Shown here: positions 1 to 7,799 of the stretch, piece after piece
Layout of the letters: each line of letters begins with the position of its first letter
Numbering within the stretch: position 1 is the stretch's first letter
From: Psychromonas algicola
GTDB taxonomy: Bacteria > Pseudomonadota > Gammaproteobacteria > Enterobacterales > Psychromonadaceae
Assembly (NCBI RefSeq): GCF_004378355.1
Contig: NZ_SNUB01000034.1
Location: 1 to 37,622, forward strand
Direction: 5' to 3'
DNA: 37,622 nt
Notes under the pieces: model-generated
What the model saw: the letters and a program-made list of their open reading frames with translations, nothing else
The model's database searches: none
Told to the model about the DNA's origin: nothing
Made by a program: the position numbers and the translations under genes

Positions 1-251
1 GAATACCCTTTGTAAAAGCTTTTTCGTATTAAATCTAATTTTGCTTTTTTTGGTGGGGTATTTGGGGGGATATAAGCTTTAAAAAAATATTGAAGGTATT
101 TATGTGTTTGTAAATAAGAGAGCTCCCAGCCTCTAAGCTTATTAAGCCTAAAGGGAGGGATAAGGTGTTCTTTTTTTACCCAATTCATTAATGTCTTTTT
201 AGAATACTTCGCAATTTCAGCAACTTCATCGATAGAGACATGATGATTCAT
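1..251 (-). CDS. Small HTH DNA-binding protein, partial (runs off window)
   Basis: An open frame starts at an ATG at 249-251 and continues to the window edge without a stop (83 codons). It begins MNHHVSIDEVAEIAKYSKKT and goes on with a WVKKEHL segment and then RGWELSYLQ. That layout matches the helix-turn-helix of AlpA/MerR-like excisionase regulators: V-x-x-A-x-I-A-K-Y-S-K-K-T in the recognition region, then a GW block like the VGW of the upstream AlpA gene. It starts 6 bp after the AlpA stop codon, so the two are probably translationally coupled. No strong Shine-Dalgarno sequence is visible. The C-terminal part is basic (KKAKLDLIRKSFYKG). The 3' end is outside the window and the exact function is unknown. 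Confidence 0.6.
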   Translation of the reverse strand, partial: MNHHVSIDEVAEIAKYSKKTLMNWVKKEHLIPPFRLNKLRGWELSYLQTHKYLQYFFKAYIPPNTPPKKAKLDLIRKSFYKGY

Positions 252-257
252 ATTAAG

Positions 258-449
258 TTACTTACTAGAAAGGCATTCTAACCATTCGGTAATATCACTT
301 AAGCTCCATCCTACCGCTCTAATCCCTAACTCTTTAGATTTTGGAAAAATTCCCTTTTTAATATAACGATAAATAGTTGCTTTAGATAACCCAGTTAACG
401 CAACGACTTCTTTTAAACGAATGATTTTAAGCTCTGTTTGATGTTCCAT
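258..449 (-). CDS. AlpA-family regulator (excisionase-like)
   Basis: A 63-residue winged HTH protein of the prophage CP4-57 AlpA type. The motif LKEVVALTGLSKATIYRYIK is the helix-turn-helix, followed by KGIFPKS and an R-x-VGW-S-x-SDI-x-EW block typical of the family. The start is the ATG at 449, preceded by AGGAG at 6 nt spacing; an in-frame codon 18 bp further upstream lacks such a site. In CP4-57 AlpA drives integrase expression and excision. A similar role for this ssrA-located element is an inference from family and context. Confidence 0.88.
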   Translation of the reverse strand: MEHQTELKIIRLKEVVALTGLSKATIYRYIKKGIFPKSKELGIRAVGWSLSDITEWLECLSSK

Positions 450-524
450 AAATACTCCTGATCCCATGTGAATTGATTTGAGAAGTACTATGCAATTTTG
501 AACTTTTGAAAAAGGGGGGGAATA

Positions 525-1331
525 TTATTTTTTTTCTAACTTTTGTAATTTATTTAACTGATACTGAGCTTTTATGTCTTTTCTTTCTTCTCTTGATTTC
601 TTGCTATGATTCTCCATTATATCAATTAATTCATTTATTTTATGCAACCAGCCTTTGGTATAGGCTTTAGTCGATAATAGATGCTTGTCTTCTACTGGGT
701 TTGATTCCCATGTCATTGTTGCACTATATTTTTCTGTGATTTTACCTACTTTCTCTATGGAAGGAGCAAACTTCATAACGATTAAACTCGCTAAATGATA
801 AGAAACACTAACTAAATCTTTTTCATCTTGCGAAACAGGATCTTTAGTAGATGGAATTAAATTATCCCACCCTTCAAAAATTAATCTAATAGGATGAGAA
901 AGCATGGCATATTCATCTAAATAACGGAGGCTCATCTTTAATTCTTTAATATCAATACTTAAAGCTTCTGCCGCACCTTTCTTCCCATGAAAGGTAACAC
1001 AAACAGCCCACCGAAAAAGACAATCAGCCAGCGACAATCTAGGACGACCTCTTGTTTCAGCAGGAAAAGCATCATCAATCAATTTTAAATTTTCTTCTCT
1101 AAATTTAAGCGAGTTTGGTGCTTCTCCTAAATGAATTTCTAAAAGTCTCATCGCTTCACTAGAGCTTAAAAACGCTTTTATTTTTTCATTTTCATTTCTT
1201 GGTAAAGGGTTATATAAGCCAATTGGATAAGTAAAAAAGTCACTAAATTCATTCATATTAAGAATTTTTTGTTTTGTTTCTTTATGCTCATAAGCATTTG
1301 GCGCTATTTTTTTAAATTTATTGTAATCCAT
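525..1331 (-). CDS. Unrecognised island protein, 268 aa
   Basis: I do not recognise this protein. The start is the ATG at 1331, with AAGGTG 5 nt upstream; an in-frame TTG directly before it is less likely. The sequence is hydrophilic with no signal peptide or membrane segment. It has a central stretch R-G-R-P-R-L-S-L-A-D-C (residues about 94-104), a H-G-K-K-G motif soon after, and a lysine-rich C-terminal tail (KKSREERKDIKAQYQ onward) that may be a charged coiled coil. RGRPRLS followed by a helix recalls DNA-binding or replication-associated proteins of satellite elements, but this is weak. It sits between integrase and alpA on the same strand, so it is part of the element. Confidence 0.75.
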   Translation of the reverse strand: MDYNKFKKIAPNAYEHKETKQKILNMNEFSDFFTYPIGLYNPLPRNENEKIKAFLSSSEAMRLLEIHLGEAPNSLKFREENLKLIDDAFPAETRGRPRLSLADCLFRWAVCVTFHGKKGAAEALSIDIKELKMSLRYLDEYAMLSHPIRLIFEGWDNLIPSTKDPVSQDEKDLVSVSYHLASLIVMKFAPSIEKVGKITEKYSATMTWESNPVEDKHLLSTKAYTKGWLHKINELIDIMENHSKKSREERKDIKAQYQLNKLQKLEKK

Positions 1332-1394
1332 CAATTCACCTTCAAATATCTAAGCTTATAATCACAGGGATTTTTCAAACTTCAAGCTTAAGAC

Positions 1395-2672
1395 TTAAAC
1401 TATTTTTAAGTTCTTAAAAGTGGTTATTTCTGGCTTTTGATATTTTGCTTCTTCAATGAAATTGCTCCACCACTCCATAATGGGACGTCTTTGCTTTAAA
1501 TAATCATGATGGTTATATGCTCGACTCACTTCGTTACCAATTTTATGTGATAAACAAACTTCTATCATTTCACGCTCAAACCCTTGAGCGTTTAAGATAG
1601 TTGAAGCGGTCGCACGCATACCATGTGCAGTTAATATATCTTTATAGCCCATACGTCTTAATACTGCGCCAGTGCTATCTGGGTGAGCTGGTTTATTTTT
1701 ATTTCGGTCGCTTGGGAATAGATACGGGCTATTCCCACTAATAGAATGTATTTCATCAAGTAATCGCAACATTTGAGGCGTTAAAGGGACTTTAAAAGTT
1801 GTTTTATTGTTTTTTTCAGCTTTTTCCTTTTCTCTCTGTGTCATTTTCATTCTAGAAATAGGGATCACCCATAATTTATTTTCTAGATCTATCTCTTCCC
1901 ATTTTGCACCAGATGCGGTCGCGGTTCTGGTTATTGTATGAAGTGTCCATTCTACACATAAGCGTGTTGTCACTTTCAATCTCGCGTTAGATAGCTTATG
2001 CATTAGCTCTTGTACTTCTTCTGGAGAGCTTAAATAAGGATTATGTTTTTTAGTAGGTTTATGGAATACCTTATTAATACCCGATAATGGATTAGCGTAA
2101 ATCATGCCTGAGTTATTGGCATAAATCATAACCTCATTTAAACGGTGGCATAACCTTTTAACGGTCTCTAACGATCCTTTCTTTTCAATTGGTTTTAAAA
2201 TTTCAATCGCTAAAGGTGCAGTAATATCTGAAATGGGAATATTTTTTAAAGTAGGAAAGATGTGTAATTCAAAAGAACGCCATATATCATTAATAGTCCC
2301 TTCTTTTATTTCTTTCTTTTTTAATTCTATCCATTCACTAGCAACATAATAAAAAGTATTAATATGCTTTTTTTCATATTCTTGTTTTTCATTTTCTATA
2401 TTTTTCTTTGGGTCAATCCCTTTCGCTAATAACTCTTGAATTTCATCTCGTTTTTTTCTCGCTACAACTAAGGTTAATGATGGATATGTACCAAGAGTTA
2501 AACGATCTTGTTTTTGGGTCATTGGGTTTTTATATCTAAGTCGCCATGATTTAGTACCATTAGGCATAATACGGACTTGTAACCCTCCACCATCGGCAAG
2601 TGTATATTCCTTCTCTTTTGCCTTCGCTGTTTTTATTTTTATGTCTGTAAGCGGTGTAACGGTTCTAGCCAT
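1395..2672 (-). CDS. P4-type tyrosine recombinase (integrase)
   Basis: A 425-residue site-specific recombinase. The N-terminal part has the DUF4102-type arm-binding domain (LADGGGLQVRIMPNGTKSWR, then R-L-T-L-G-T-Y-P). The C-terminal catalytic domain has the expected residues: the first Arg in HTITRTATASGAKWEEID, H-G-x-R in LTAHGMRATAST, and the late block LSHKIGNEVSRAYNHHDYL, where the Tyr of AYN is the nucleophile, followed by the family tail RRPIMEWW. The start is the ATG at 2672 with GGAG 9 nt upstream; the frame is open a further 21 codons upstream, but that stretch overlaps the promoter. The gene lies beside the tmRNA 3' end, which it is expected to use as attB. It has a strong promoter with repeated operator-like motifs. 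Confidence 0.95.
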   Translation of the reverse strand: MARTVTPLTDIKIKTAKAKEKEYTLADGGGLQVRIMPNGTKSWRLRYKNPMTQKQDRLTLGTYPSLTLVVARKKRDEIQELLAKGIDPKKNIENEKQEYEKKHINTFYYVASEWIELKKKEIKEGTINDIWRSFELHIFPTLKNIPISDITAPLAIEILKPIEKKGSLETVKRLCHRLNEVMIYANNSGMIYANPLSGINKVFHKPTKKHNPYLSSPEEVQELMHKLSNARLKVTTRLCVEWTLHTITRTATASGAKWEEIDLENKLWVIPISRMKMTQREKEKAEKNNKTTFKVPLTPQMLRLLDEIHSISGNSPYLFPSDRNKNKPAHPDSTGAVLRRMGYKDILTAHGMRATASTILNAQGFEREMIEVCLSHKIGNEVSRAYNHHDYLKQRRPIMEWWSNFIEEAKYQKPEITTFKNLKIV

Positions 2673-2684
2673 TATTTTAACTCC

Positions 2685-2736
2685 ATTGACCCAATGATTT
2701 AGCCCAATTATAGATTGGGTCAATCGTTGGGTCAAT
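2685..2736 (-). promoter_or_regulatory. Integrase promoter with three TTGACCCAA repeats
   Basis: On the minus strand TTGACC (2730-2735) is separated by exactly 17 bp from TATAAT (2707-2712), a near-consensus sigma-70 promoter for the integrase. The motif TTGACCCAA occurs three times: as direct repeats at 2727-2736 and 2714-2724, the first containing the -35, and inverted at 2685-2695 in the leader. Any protein binding them would compete with RNA polymerase. They could be operators or Int arm sites. Confidence 0.7.
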
Positions 2737-2833
2737 AAACCTTAAGACTATGTGATTTCACTTGATTCACTACGACACACCAAAACACAGGCAAGACGCT
2801 ACATATAAAGGGGCTTGGTAGATTTTAGGCGAA

Positions 2834-2860
2834 AAAAAGACGTCCTGAGACGTCTTTTTT
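2834..2860 (-). terminator. Terminator downstream of ssrA
   Basis: A perfect 7-bp stem AGACGTC/GACGTCT (2838-2844 and 2849-2855) with loop CTGA is flanked by A and T runs on both sides. It lies 9 bp beyond the CCA end of ssrA, reads in the ssrA direction and would also work from the opposite strand. As it lies on the island side of the attachment core, it may have been supplied by the element. Confidence 0.8.
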
Positions 2861-2868
2861 AAGGTAGG

Positions 2869-2895
2869 TGGTGGAGATGGGGGGAGTCGAACCCC
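2869..2895. other. Probable att core within the ssrA 3' end
   Basis: The 3' acceptor/T-arm end of tmRNA (complement of TGGTGGAGATGGGGGGAGTC) is the junction between chromosome and integrase module. Elements of this integrase class recombine within this conserved end. The exact crossover cannot be defined without the other junction, which is outside the window. Confidence 0.55.
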
Positions 2896-3222
2896 CGTCC
2901 GAAAAACCTACATCCTCGGTACTACATGCTTAGTCAGTTATTTGGTTAACTCGTTGATCTCCAACTGACAGGATATCAAAAAGCGAGTCCGATACTATTT
3001 CGCGGTTCACCCTCGAACAAGGTTCCCTCGCTATCCGATGTAAATGACCTTCCGAATCCCTACCCATTGGAAAAGCGCGGGTGGAAGGCTAGCTAGCCTA
3101 AGCTGCTAGAGAGTAGTTAGAGTCGTTTGCAACTATAACGTTGGCGGCTTTTTACGAGGCCAACCGCCACCTCGGCATGCACCTTGGGTTTCAAGAATCT
3201 CGTCGAGTCCTAAATCATCCCC
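2869..3222 (-). ncRNA. ssrA: Transfer-messenger RNA (tmRNA, SsrA)
   Basis: A 354-nt tmRNA. The 5' end GGGGATG pairs with CATCTCC before ACCA at the 3' end, including one G-U pair. The tRNA-like part has the T-loop GGTTCGACTCC, and the hallmark stretch AACCCAAGGTGCATGCCGAG follows the 5' end. The resume region encodes ANDSNYSLAA and a TAG stop (3098-3130 on the minus strand), compared with ANDENYALAA in E. coli. The RNA rescues stalled ribosomes together with SmpB, whose gene lies 95 bp upstream on the same strand. It also serves as insertion site for the adjacent island. Family identity is certain from these landmarks; the exact 5' end assumes standard RNase P processing. Confidence 0.97.
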
Positions 3223-3273
3223 ACAGTGGTTAGTGATAAATCACCAACATTTCAAGTCTAACAAAGCTAAGTG

Positions 3274-3297
3274 ATGCAAGATAGCATTATCTTGCAT
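3274..3297. terminator. Perfect inverted repeat between smpB and ssrA
   Basis: Ten-bp arms ATGCAAGATA and TATCTTGCAT enclose a 4-nt loop GCAT, 20 bp after the smpB stop. There is no downstream T run on the minus strand, so this may be a weak or factor-assisted terminator, a processing hairpin or a protein-binding site upstream of the ssrA promoter. Confidence 0.5.
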
Positions 3298-3317
3298 ATT
3301 GTTTGTTAACTGCTTGA

Positions 3318-3803
3318 TTATCGAACGCTGTGCTTCATCATGCGTTCTTTTTGTACTTGCCATTCACGATCTTTAACATCGTGGCGTTTGTCATGATCTT
3401 GTTTACCTTTTGCTAATGCAAAAGAGATCTTAACCCACGCATGTTTCCAATATAAAGAAATTGGAATAATGGAATAACCTTGACGCTCTACTTTCCCGAC
3501 TAAGTTATCTAACTCGCGTCTTTTAAGAAGCAGTTTACGATAACGTAACGGGTCACAAACAACGTGTGACGAAGCGGCAATTAACGGTGGAATAGACGAA
3601 TTTAATAAAAACGCTTCCCCGTTCTTTAAGAAGATATAACTATCCGCAATATTCGCTTTCCCTGCACGTAAGGATTTTACTTCCCAACCTTGCAGTTCGA
3701 TTCCTGCTTCAAAGCGTTCTTCTAAATGATACTCATGAGAAGCACGTTTATTACGCGCTATCGTATTGTCATTACTTTTTGTTTTTGAATTTTTTTTAGC
3801 CAT
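3318..3803 (-). CDS. smpB: SsrA-binding protein SmpB
   Basis: A 161-residue cytoplasmic protein that binds tmRNA and delivers it to stalled ribosomes. It matches the family along its length: an N-terminal basic tail ([10 protein letters not shown]), the core [19 protein letters not shown] with [13 protein letters not shown], the [14 protein letters not shown] block, and the C-terminal basic tail [17 protein letters not shown] that enters the mRNA channel. The start is taken as the ATG of MAKK at 3803; an in-frame ATG three codons upstream is possible, and neither has a strong ribosome-binding site. The length is close to the 160 residues of E. coli SmpB. It lies directly upstream of ssrA and is divergent from ratA, as in many gammaproteobacteria. 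Confidence 0.97.
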   Translation of the reverse strand: MAKKNSKTKSNDNTIARNKRASHEYHLEERFEAGIELQGWEVKSLRAGKANIADSYIFLKNGEAFLLNSSIPPLIAASSHVVCDPLRYRKLLLKRRELDNLVGKVERQGYSIIPISLYWKHAWVKISFALAKGKQDHDKRHDVKDREWQVQKERMMKHSVR

Positions 3804-3910
3804 AGGCTGCATTATAAAGTTTGTTTTTTTAAATGGCTATTTGATTTGGTGAAAAGTCGCTCATTTACAAGCATTTTTCTCATTTTATCAGCAAATTTAG
3901 TCTGTTTTTT

Positions 3911-3939
3911 TTCAGTTAGCGGAATGCATCGTGTAAGAT
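3911..3939 (+). promoter_or_regulatory. Candidate promoter for ratA-rnfH
   Basis: TTCAGT (3911-3916) and TAAGAT (3934-3939) are spaced 17 bp apart, 24 bp before the ratA start, in the intergenic region divergent from smpB. The match is moderate. Confidence 0.4.
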
Positions 3940-3963
3940 GCTATTTTTCGGACGAGGTAAACT

Positions 3964-4401
3964 ATGGCAGAAGTATCACGAAGTGCATTATTGATGTACA
4001 GCGCAGAAGAAATGTATCAATTAGTGAATGATGTGAATGCTTACCCTGAGTTTTTACCAGGCTGTAGTGAAACCGCTGTTTTAGTTGATGAAATTAACTT
4101 GATGAAAGCGTCGGTTAAAGTGGCTAAAGCAGGTATTAGCCAAACTTTTGTAACAGAAAATACCCTAGTACCCAACCAATCTATTACGATGAATTTAATT
4201 GAAGGCCCGTTTAAACATTTAACTGGTGGCTGGACGTTTACCGCATTAGATGAACAAGCTTGTAAAGTAAGCTTAGATCTACAATTTGAATTCAGTAGCT
4301 CCATTGTTGAATTAGCGTTTGGTCGTGTATTTCATGAATTAGTGGGTTCGATGGTGAAGTCTTTTTCAAATCGCGCTAAAACCGTTTATGGTATTCGCTA
4401 G
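3964..4401 (+). CDS. ratA: RatA, START/polyketide-cyclase-like ribosome-associated protein
   Basis: A 145-residue protein of the coenzyme Q-binding/START-like family. The N-terminal block M-x-x-LVNDVNAYPEFLPGC is diagnostic, followed by alternating beta strands (LIEGPFKHLTGGW, VSLDLQFEFSS) and a C-terminal amphipathic helix (FHELVGSMVKSFSNRAK). In E. coli RatA binds free 50S subunits and blocks subunit association; homologues such as mitochondrial Coq10 bind ubiquinone. GAGG stands 7 nt before the ATG. It is followed by rnfH on the same strand and is divergent from smpB, an order conserved with E. coli. Confidence 0.93.
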   Translation: MAEVSRSALLMYSAEEMYQLVNDVNAYPEFLPGCSETAVLVDEINLMKASVKVAKAGISQTFVTENTLVPNQSITMNLIEGPFKHLTGGWTFTALDEQACKVSLDLQFEFSSSIVELAFGRVFHELVGSMVKSFSNRAKTVYGIR

Positions 4402-4467
4402 TATTTTTTTGTTTCTTAACAACTTTGTTTTAGCTTTATTTATTAACAATGGCAACACGGAATCATA

Positions 4468-4818
4468 ATGAGTGAATTAATTGAATCTAATCTAGAAAAT
4501 GAAAATGATCAGCACACAAGTGACGATCAACTCATTAATATAGAAGTAGTGTACGGTTTGCCGCACAAACAAAAACTATTGGCTTTAAAAGTACCAACTG
4601 GCACCACCATTGAAAGTGCGATTATTCTATCAGGCATAACACAATACTTCCCAGAAATCGTGCCAAGTGAAGCGGTTGTTGGTATTTTTAGTAAACCCCA
4701 TAAACTTGAAGATACGCTAGCTCAAGGCGACCGTGTTGAGATTTACAGACCTTTAACCGCTGACCCTAAAGAAATGCGTAAATTACGTGCAGAGAAAGCC
4801 AAACAAAATAATAAATAA
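4468..4818 (+). CDS. rnfH: RnfH family protein (RatB)
   Basis: A 116-residue ubiquitin-fold protein of the RnfH/UPF0125 family. After a variable acidic N-terminus, the conserved core begins INIEVVYGLPHKQKLLALKV, then GTTIESAIILSGI, VGIFSKPHKLEDTLAQGDRVEIYRPL and the typical end TADPKEMRKLRAEKAK. The biochemical role is not settled; the family is named after an Rnf complex neighbour but in enterics and vibrios lies after ratA, as here. The gap of 66 bp to ratA suggests a shared transcript. The gene ends just before a strong bidirectional terminator. Confidence 0.92.
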   Translation: MSELIESNLENENDQHTSDDQLINIEVVYGLPHKQKLLALKVPTGTTIESAIILSGITQYFPEIVPSEAVVGIFSKPHKLEDTLAQGDRVEIYRPLTADPKEMRKLRAEKAKQNNK

Positions 4819-4854
4819 CACCTCCTTTCTTTGCTTTATTCAATGAGTACACAT

Positions 4855-4895
4855 AAAAAAGCGGCCTTTACTTCAATAGTAAAGGCCGCTTTTTT
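4855..4895. terminator. Bidirectional terminator between rnfH and fadL-like gene
   Basis: A 12-bp perfect stem GCGGCCTTTACT/AGTAAAGGCCGC (4861-4872 and 4878-4889), loop TTCAA-type of 5 nt, flanked by six A on the left and six T on the right. It serves the two convergent genes. Confidence 0.92.
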
Positions 4896-4917
4896 GTTTA
4901 ACGCTGAAAGTTAAACG

Positions 4918-6180
4918 TTAGAATTCATGGCTGTATTGTACAGCGGCTAAAATCGCATCCGCGTGTGTTGTGCCTGTAATTGTAGAAACTCCATCAGTTT
5001 CTTCATAAACAGCAACATCTCGACCTAATAAATAAGTGAAACCAAAATCAATGTTTGATTTTTCAGATAATAGATAAGTGAAACCTGCTGAAAACCAGTG
5101 ACGATCTGAATCAGGCACTGAAATTGAAGTCACTTCATCCTGTGCACTTTGGTCATACATATAACCAGTACGTAATGTCCAAGTATCATTTAAATAATAT
5201 GTTCCGCCCAGTGAAAAGTGGAAAGCATCTTTCCATTCATACTCACTTATCGTGCCATAGGTTTCTGACTCCAAGGTGTCAAAAGAAGACCAACCAATCC
5301 ATTGCACACTATAATGCACTGCATATTGTGTATTCTTGATACGGTGGTAGCCTGAGAACTCTGCCATATCTGGTAAGTTTAAATACAAAGTATCGTTACT
5401 TTCCGTTTCCAATGCATAAGATGAATTAATTTTAGACACTTCTCCTGTTGCTTCTAGCTGTGGGCTGTAATGATAAGACAACCCAAAGCGATTATTTTCA
5501 TCTAGTTCAAATACAGCCCCTAAATTAAAACCAACAGCAGTACCTGAAACATCTGCATCTAAAGCGAGTACAGAAGTAGATGCACCGCTAGTTAAAACAG
5601 AACTTACATTTTCACTTAATGATCTTTCTAATTCTCCGGTACCATAAATAATATCTAAACCACCACCGACACTCCATTGCTGGTCAATACGATATGAAGC
5701 AACTAAACCAAGGTTAAGGCTTTTAATATCGGTTAAGCCGCCGTATTCATCAGCTTCAAATGAATCATCAAAATCAGTTCTTGTCCCAAAATTAGTATAT
5801 AAATCAATACCAACAGCTACTTTTTCATTTAATGGTACAATTAAATAGAAATTAGGCGCATAAGAAGTACCACCTGCATCATCATAATTTGAACTAGCAG
5901 AAGCTACCGAGTAAGTCGCATCAGACACTGAAATATCAGTTTTTAACACATTCAAACCAAAAGACATGGCAGTTTTATCAAACAAAGCCATGCCAGCTGC
6001 GTTACGCGACATCACAGAAGCATTGTCAGCAATAACAGCATCACCTGCAAATGCACGACCTAAACCGGTAGCTGATTGTGCATTTAACTGAAAACCAGCT
6101 GCACTCACCTGACATGCGGTAATTGAAAAAGCACCAACGAGTAATGCTTTTTTAGAAAAGGGTAATTGTTGTATTTGCAT
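4918..6180 (-). CDS. FadL/OmpP1/TodX family outer-membrane transporter
   Basis: A 420-residue outer-membrane beta-barrel of the FadL family, which takes up long-chain fatty acids or other hydrophobic compounds. A signal peptide (MQIQQLPFSKKALLVGAFSI, cut after VSA) is followed by the family N-terminus AGFQLNAQSATGLGRAFAG and DNASVMSRNAAGM, which forms the plug region. The rest is alternating amphipathic strands ending in YSHEF with a terminal Phe, as expected for BAM-dependent insertion. The start is the ATG at 6180 with AGGA upstream; an in-frame extension of nine codons is less likely. The substrate is not predictable. The bax-like gene lies upstream on the same strand but is separated by its own terminator. 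Confidence 0.9.
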   Translation of the reverse strand: MQIQQLPFSKKALLVGAFSITACQVSAAGFQLNAQSATGLGRAFAGDAVIADNASVMSRNAAGMALFDKTAMSFGLNVLKTDISVSDATYSVASASSNYDDAGGTSYAPNFYLIVPLNEKVAVGIDLYTNFGTRTDFDDSFEADEYGGLTDIKSLNLGLVASYRIDQQWSVGGGLDIIYGTGELERSLSENVSSVLTSGASTSVLALDADVSGTAVGFNLGAVFELDENNRFGLSYHYSPQLEATGEVSKINSSYALETESNDTLYLNLPDMAEFSGYHRIKNTQYAVHYSVQWIGWSSFDTLESETYGTISEYEWKDAFHFSLGGTYYLNDTWTLRTGYMYDQSAQDEVTSISVPDSDRHWFSAGFTYLLSEKSNIDFGFTYLLGRDVAVYEETDGVSTITGTTHADAILAAVQYSHEF

Positions 6181-6382
6181 GTAATATTCCTGACATATGT
6201 AGCGCAATCGCGCTGTAACCTAAAATTAACGAAAGGATGATAATTCAGAAACATTATTGTCATCTACTTATGCACCAAAAGCGTGACCGAGTGCAAAGAC
6301 TTGTGGCTGTTTTGGTTAAATTTAGAGCGATTGAATTTGATGTAATGATTTTTTCAACAAAAAAATAAAGCAAAACCACGCC

Positions 6383-6405
6383 AAAAAAATAGAGCTAAAA
6401 CTCTA
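6383..6405 (-). terminator. Terminator overlapping the end of the bax-like gene
   Basis: TAGAG/CTCTA arms (6390-6394 and 6401-6405) enclose a 6-nt loop and are followed on the minus strand by seven T. The TAG stop codon of the glucosaminidase gene lies within the loop. Confidence 0.6.
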
Positions 6406-7303
6406 AATAAATCAATTGATTACCTGATAAATACGCTTCATCCATCGCACTTAATTTATTGTAACGAATCAAATGACGTAATCCTTTTATGTAAGCTTCC
6501 CCTCTTTCAGAATATTTAAGTAAAGTGCCCGCTAATAATAATCCTGATAATGGCTTCTTTTGTTTAATTTGGGTTGCACGTAAATCACGTAAACTTTGAT
6601 AAGCGGAAGTGGTATTGATATTCAACATATAACCTTCCACAGAAGCTAAGGGACTTTTAAAGCGCGCAATCCCATAGTTACCTAACTCTTTACGTTGCTG
6701 TTTGGGTTTGATCCCATTACCACTGAAATCCCATTGGCCAAAGAAAGCATTCCCTTCTAGAGTAAAGCGTGAACTTCCCCAGCCACTTTCCTCTGCCGCT
6801 TGTGCTAAGGCTAATGATGGCGGAATAATATTAACTCGCTTTAACAAGGTATCTTTATTCGCTTGAGTAAGTGTGTCGACAGTCTCTTTGATAACGCGAT
6901 ACTTAAGTGCAATGGCAACCAGCTCTGGCGAATCTAACGCACTTGTTTTTACGACTTCACGTTCATGTAATATTTTTTCATTGGCCGCTAAAATCAAAGG
7001 CAACATTAAGCGGAAAAATACACTCTTTTTATTTTCTACTGGGATTTTTTCAATTTGCTCATTTAATTGTTTAGTAAAGCCTGAAAAAGTTAAACGTGGA
7101 ACTTCTTGCAGCCCTTCTTCCCAATCATCAAAGGTATAATCGTAAGGAGTTAAAACCGTTTTTAATTTTTCTAAATTTTTTACTTTTATTACGGTCGGGT
7201 TTTTCATGAGATCATTAACAGGCACCGTTGTTGTGTCCTGTTCTTCTGAGCAAGCCATTAAAAAAAGTGAAAAACTAAGTGGTATTAACAATTTTGTAGT
7301 CAT
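6395..7303 (-). CDS. Bax-like glucosaminidase-domain lipoprotein
   Basis: A 302-residue predicted lipoprotein: MTTKLLIPLSFSLFLMACSE contains the lipobox L-M-A-C, so the mature protein begins at Cys. The C-terminal half has the N-acetylglucosaminidase domain (GH73-like) seen in E. coli Bax: ALAQAAEESGWGSSRFTLEG with the probable catalytic Glu in AAEESGWG, then N-A-F-F-G-Q-W, and NYGIARFKSPLASVEGYMLN. Such proteins cleave or bind peptidoglycan glycan strands in the periplasm. The start at 7303 is preceded by GGAA at 6 nt and gives a good signal peptide; ten more in-frame codons upstream do not. The specific cell-wall role is unknown. Confidence 0.85.
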   Translation of the reverse strand: MTTKLLIPLSFSLFLMACSEEQDTTTVPVNDLMKNPTVIKVKNLEKLKTVLTPYDYTFDDWEEGLQEVPRLTFSGFTKQLNEQIEKIPVENKKSVFFRLMLPLILAANEKILHEREVVKTSALDSPELVAIALKYRVIKETVDTLTQANKDTLLKRVNIIPPSLALAQAAEESGWGSSRFTLEGNAFFGQWDFSGNGIKPKQQRKELGNYGIARFKSPLASVEGYMLNINTTSAYQSLRDLRATQIKQKKPLSGLLLAGTLLKYSERGEAYIKGLRHLIRYNKLSAMDEAYLSGNQLIYLEF

Positions 7304-7457
7304 AAAAATTCCGAGAATAAGCCGATTAAGCACATTATTGTAGCTAGTTTTTGATATTACGCATGAGATTATTGTTGAGAGGGTAAAATGAATAAAGTGA
7401 AATGAGCGATTAAACAGCGCATCAATAGAAGTGAATACGCTGTTTTATTGACTATAT

Positions 7458-7799
7458 TTAGATCACACCAAATATTTTTAATAGATGGATAACAGGAAGC
7501 ATTAACATGCAAACCAGTGCAAACCATAACAACCACCCAACAAAACCTTTTTGAGTCATTGTTCTAAGAATGCCTGAGCCATGTATTTTTCCTACATAAA
7601 CCAACAATAAGTATTGAACTAACATCACCGCGATAATAGCAACCAAGGGTTGATGTCCAAGCCCCATGCCAATAATGGCAGCTGGCGTTGTTAATACTGA
7701 CAAATACGCAACCACGATAATGATTAAAAATTCTTTAATTTTAAAGCCAGTTAAAGACTCAAGAATCGAATCAACTTGATCCTCATTCTTATTTTCCAT
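7458..7799 (-). CDS. Small three-helix membrane protein, unknown function
   Basis: I do not recognise this 113-residue protein. A polar N-terminus (MENKNEDQVDSILESLTGFK) is followed by three hydrophobic segments at about residues 22-44, 50-68 and 88-112, with a short basic loop GKIHGSGILRTMTQKGF before the last. That suggests an inner-membrane protein with the N-terminus in the cytoplasm. AGAGG precedes the ATG at about 7 nt. It has no clear operon partner: the bax-like gene follows after about 150 bp on the same strand. Confidence 0.7.
   Translation of the reverse strand: MENKNEDQVDSILESLTGFKIKEFLIIIVVAYLSVLTTPAAIIGMGLGHQPLVAIIAVMLVQYLLLVYVGKIHGSGILRTMTQKGFVGWLLWFALVCMLMLPVIHLLKIFGVI

Larger units (their letters stand above)
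1..2895. mobile_element. Right end of an integrative island inserted in ssrA
   Basis: The segment between the window edge and the 3' end of ssrA carries a P4-type tyrosine integrase reading away from the tmRNA 3' end, an AlpA-type regulator and two unassigned small proteins. This is the classic arrangement of elements that use the tmRNA 3' end as attachment site, such as E. coli CP4-57 (integrase plus AlpA). The insertion leaves ssrA intact because the element supplies an identical 3' end. The far end and the second att copy are to the left of the window, so the size and cargo are unknown. Confidence 0.8.

Noticed and set aside
3846-4031. Short plus-strand frame before and inside ratA
   Set aside because: It overlaps ratA in another frame and covers the smpB-ratA promoter region; no homology or ribosome-binding site.
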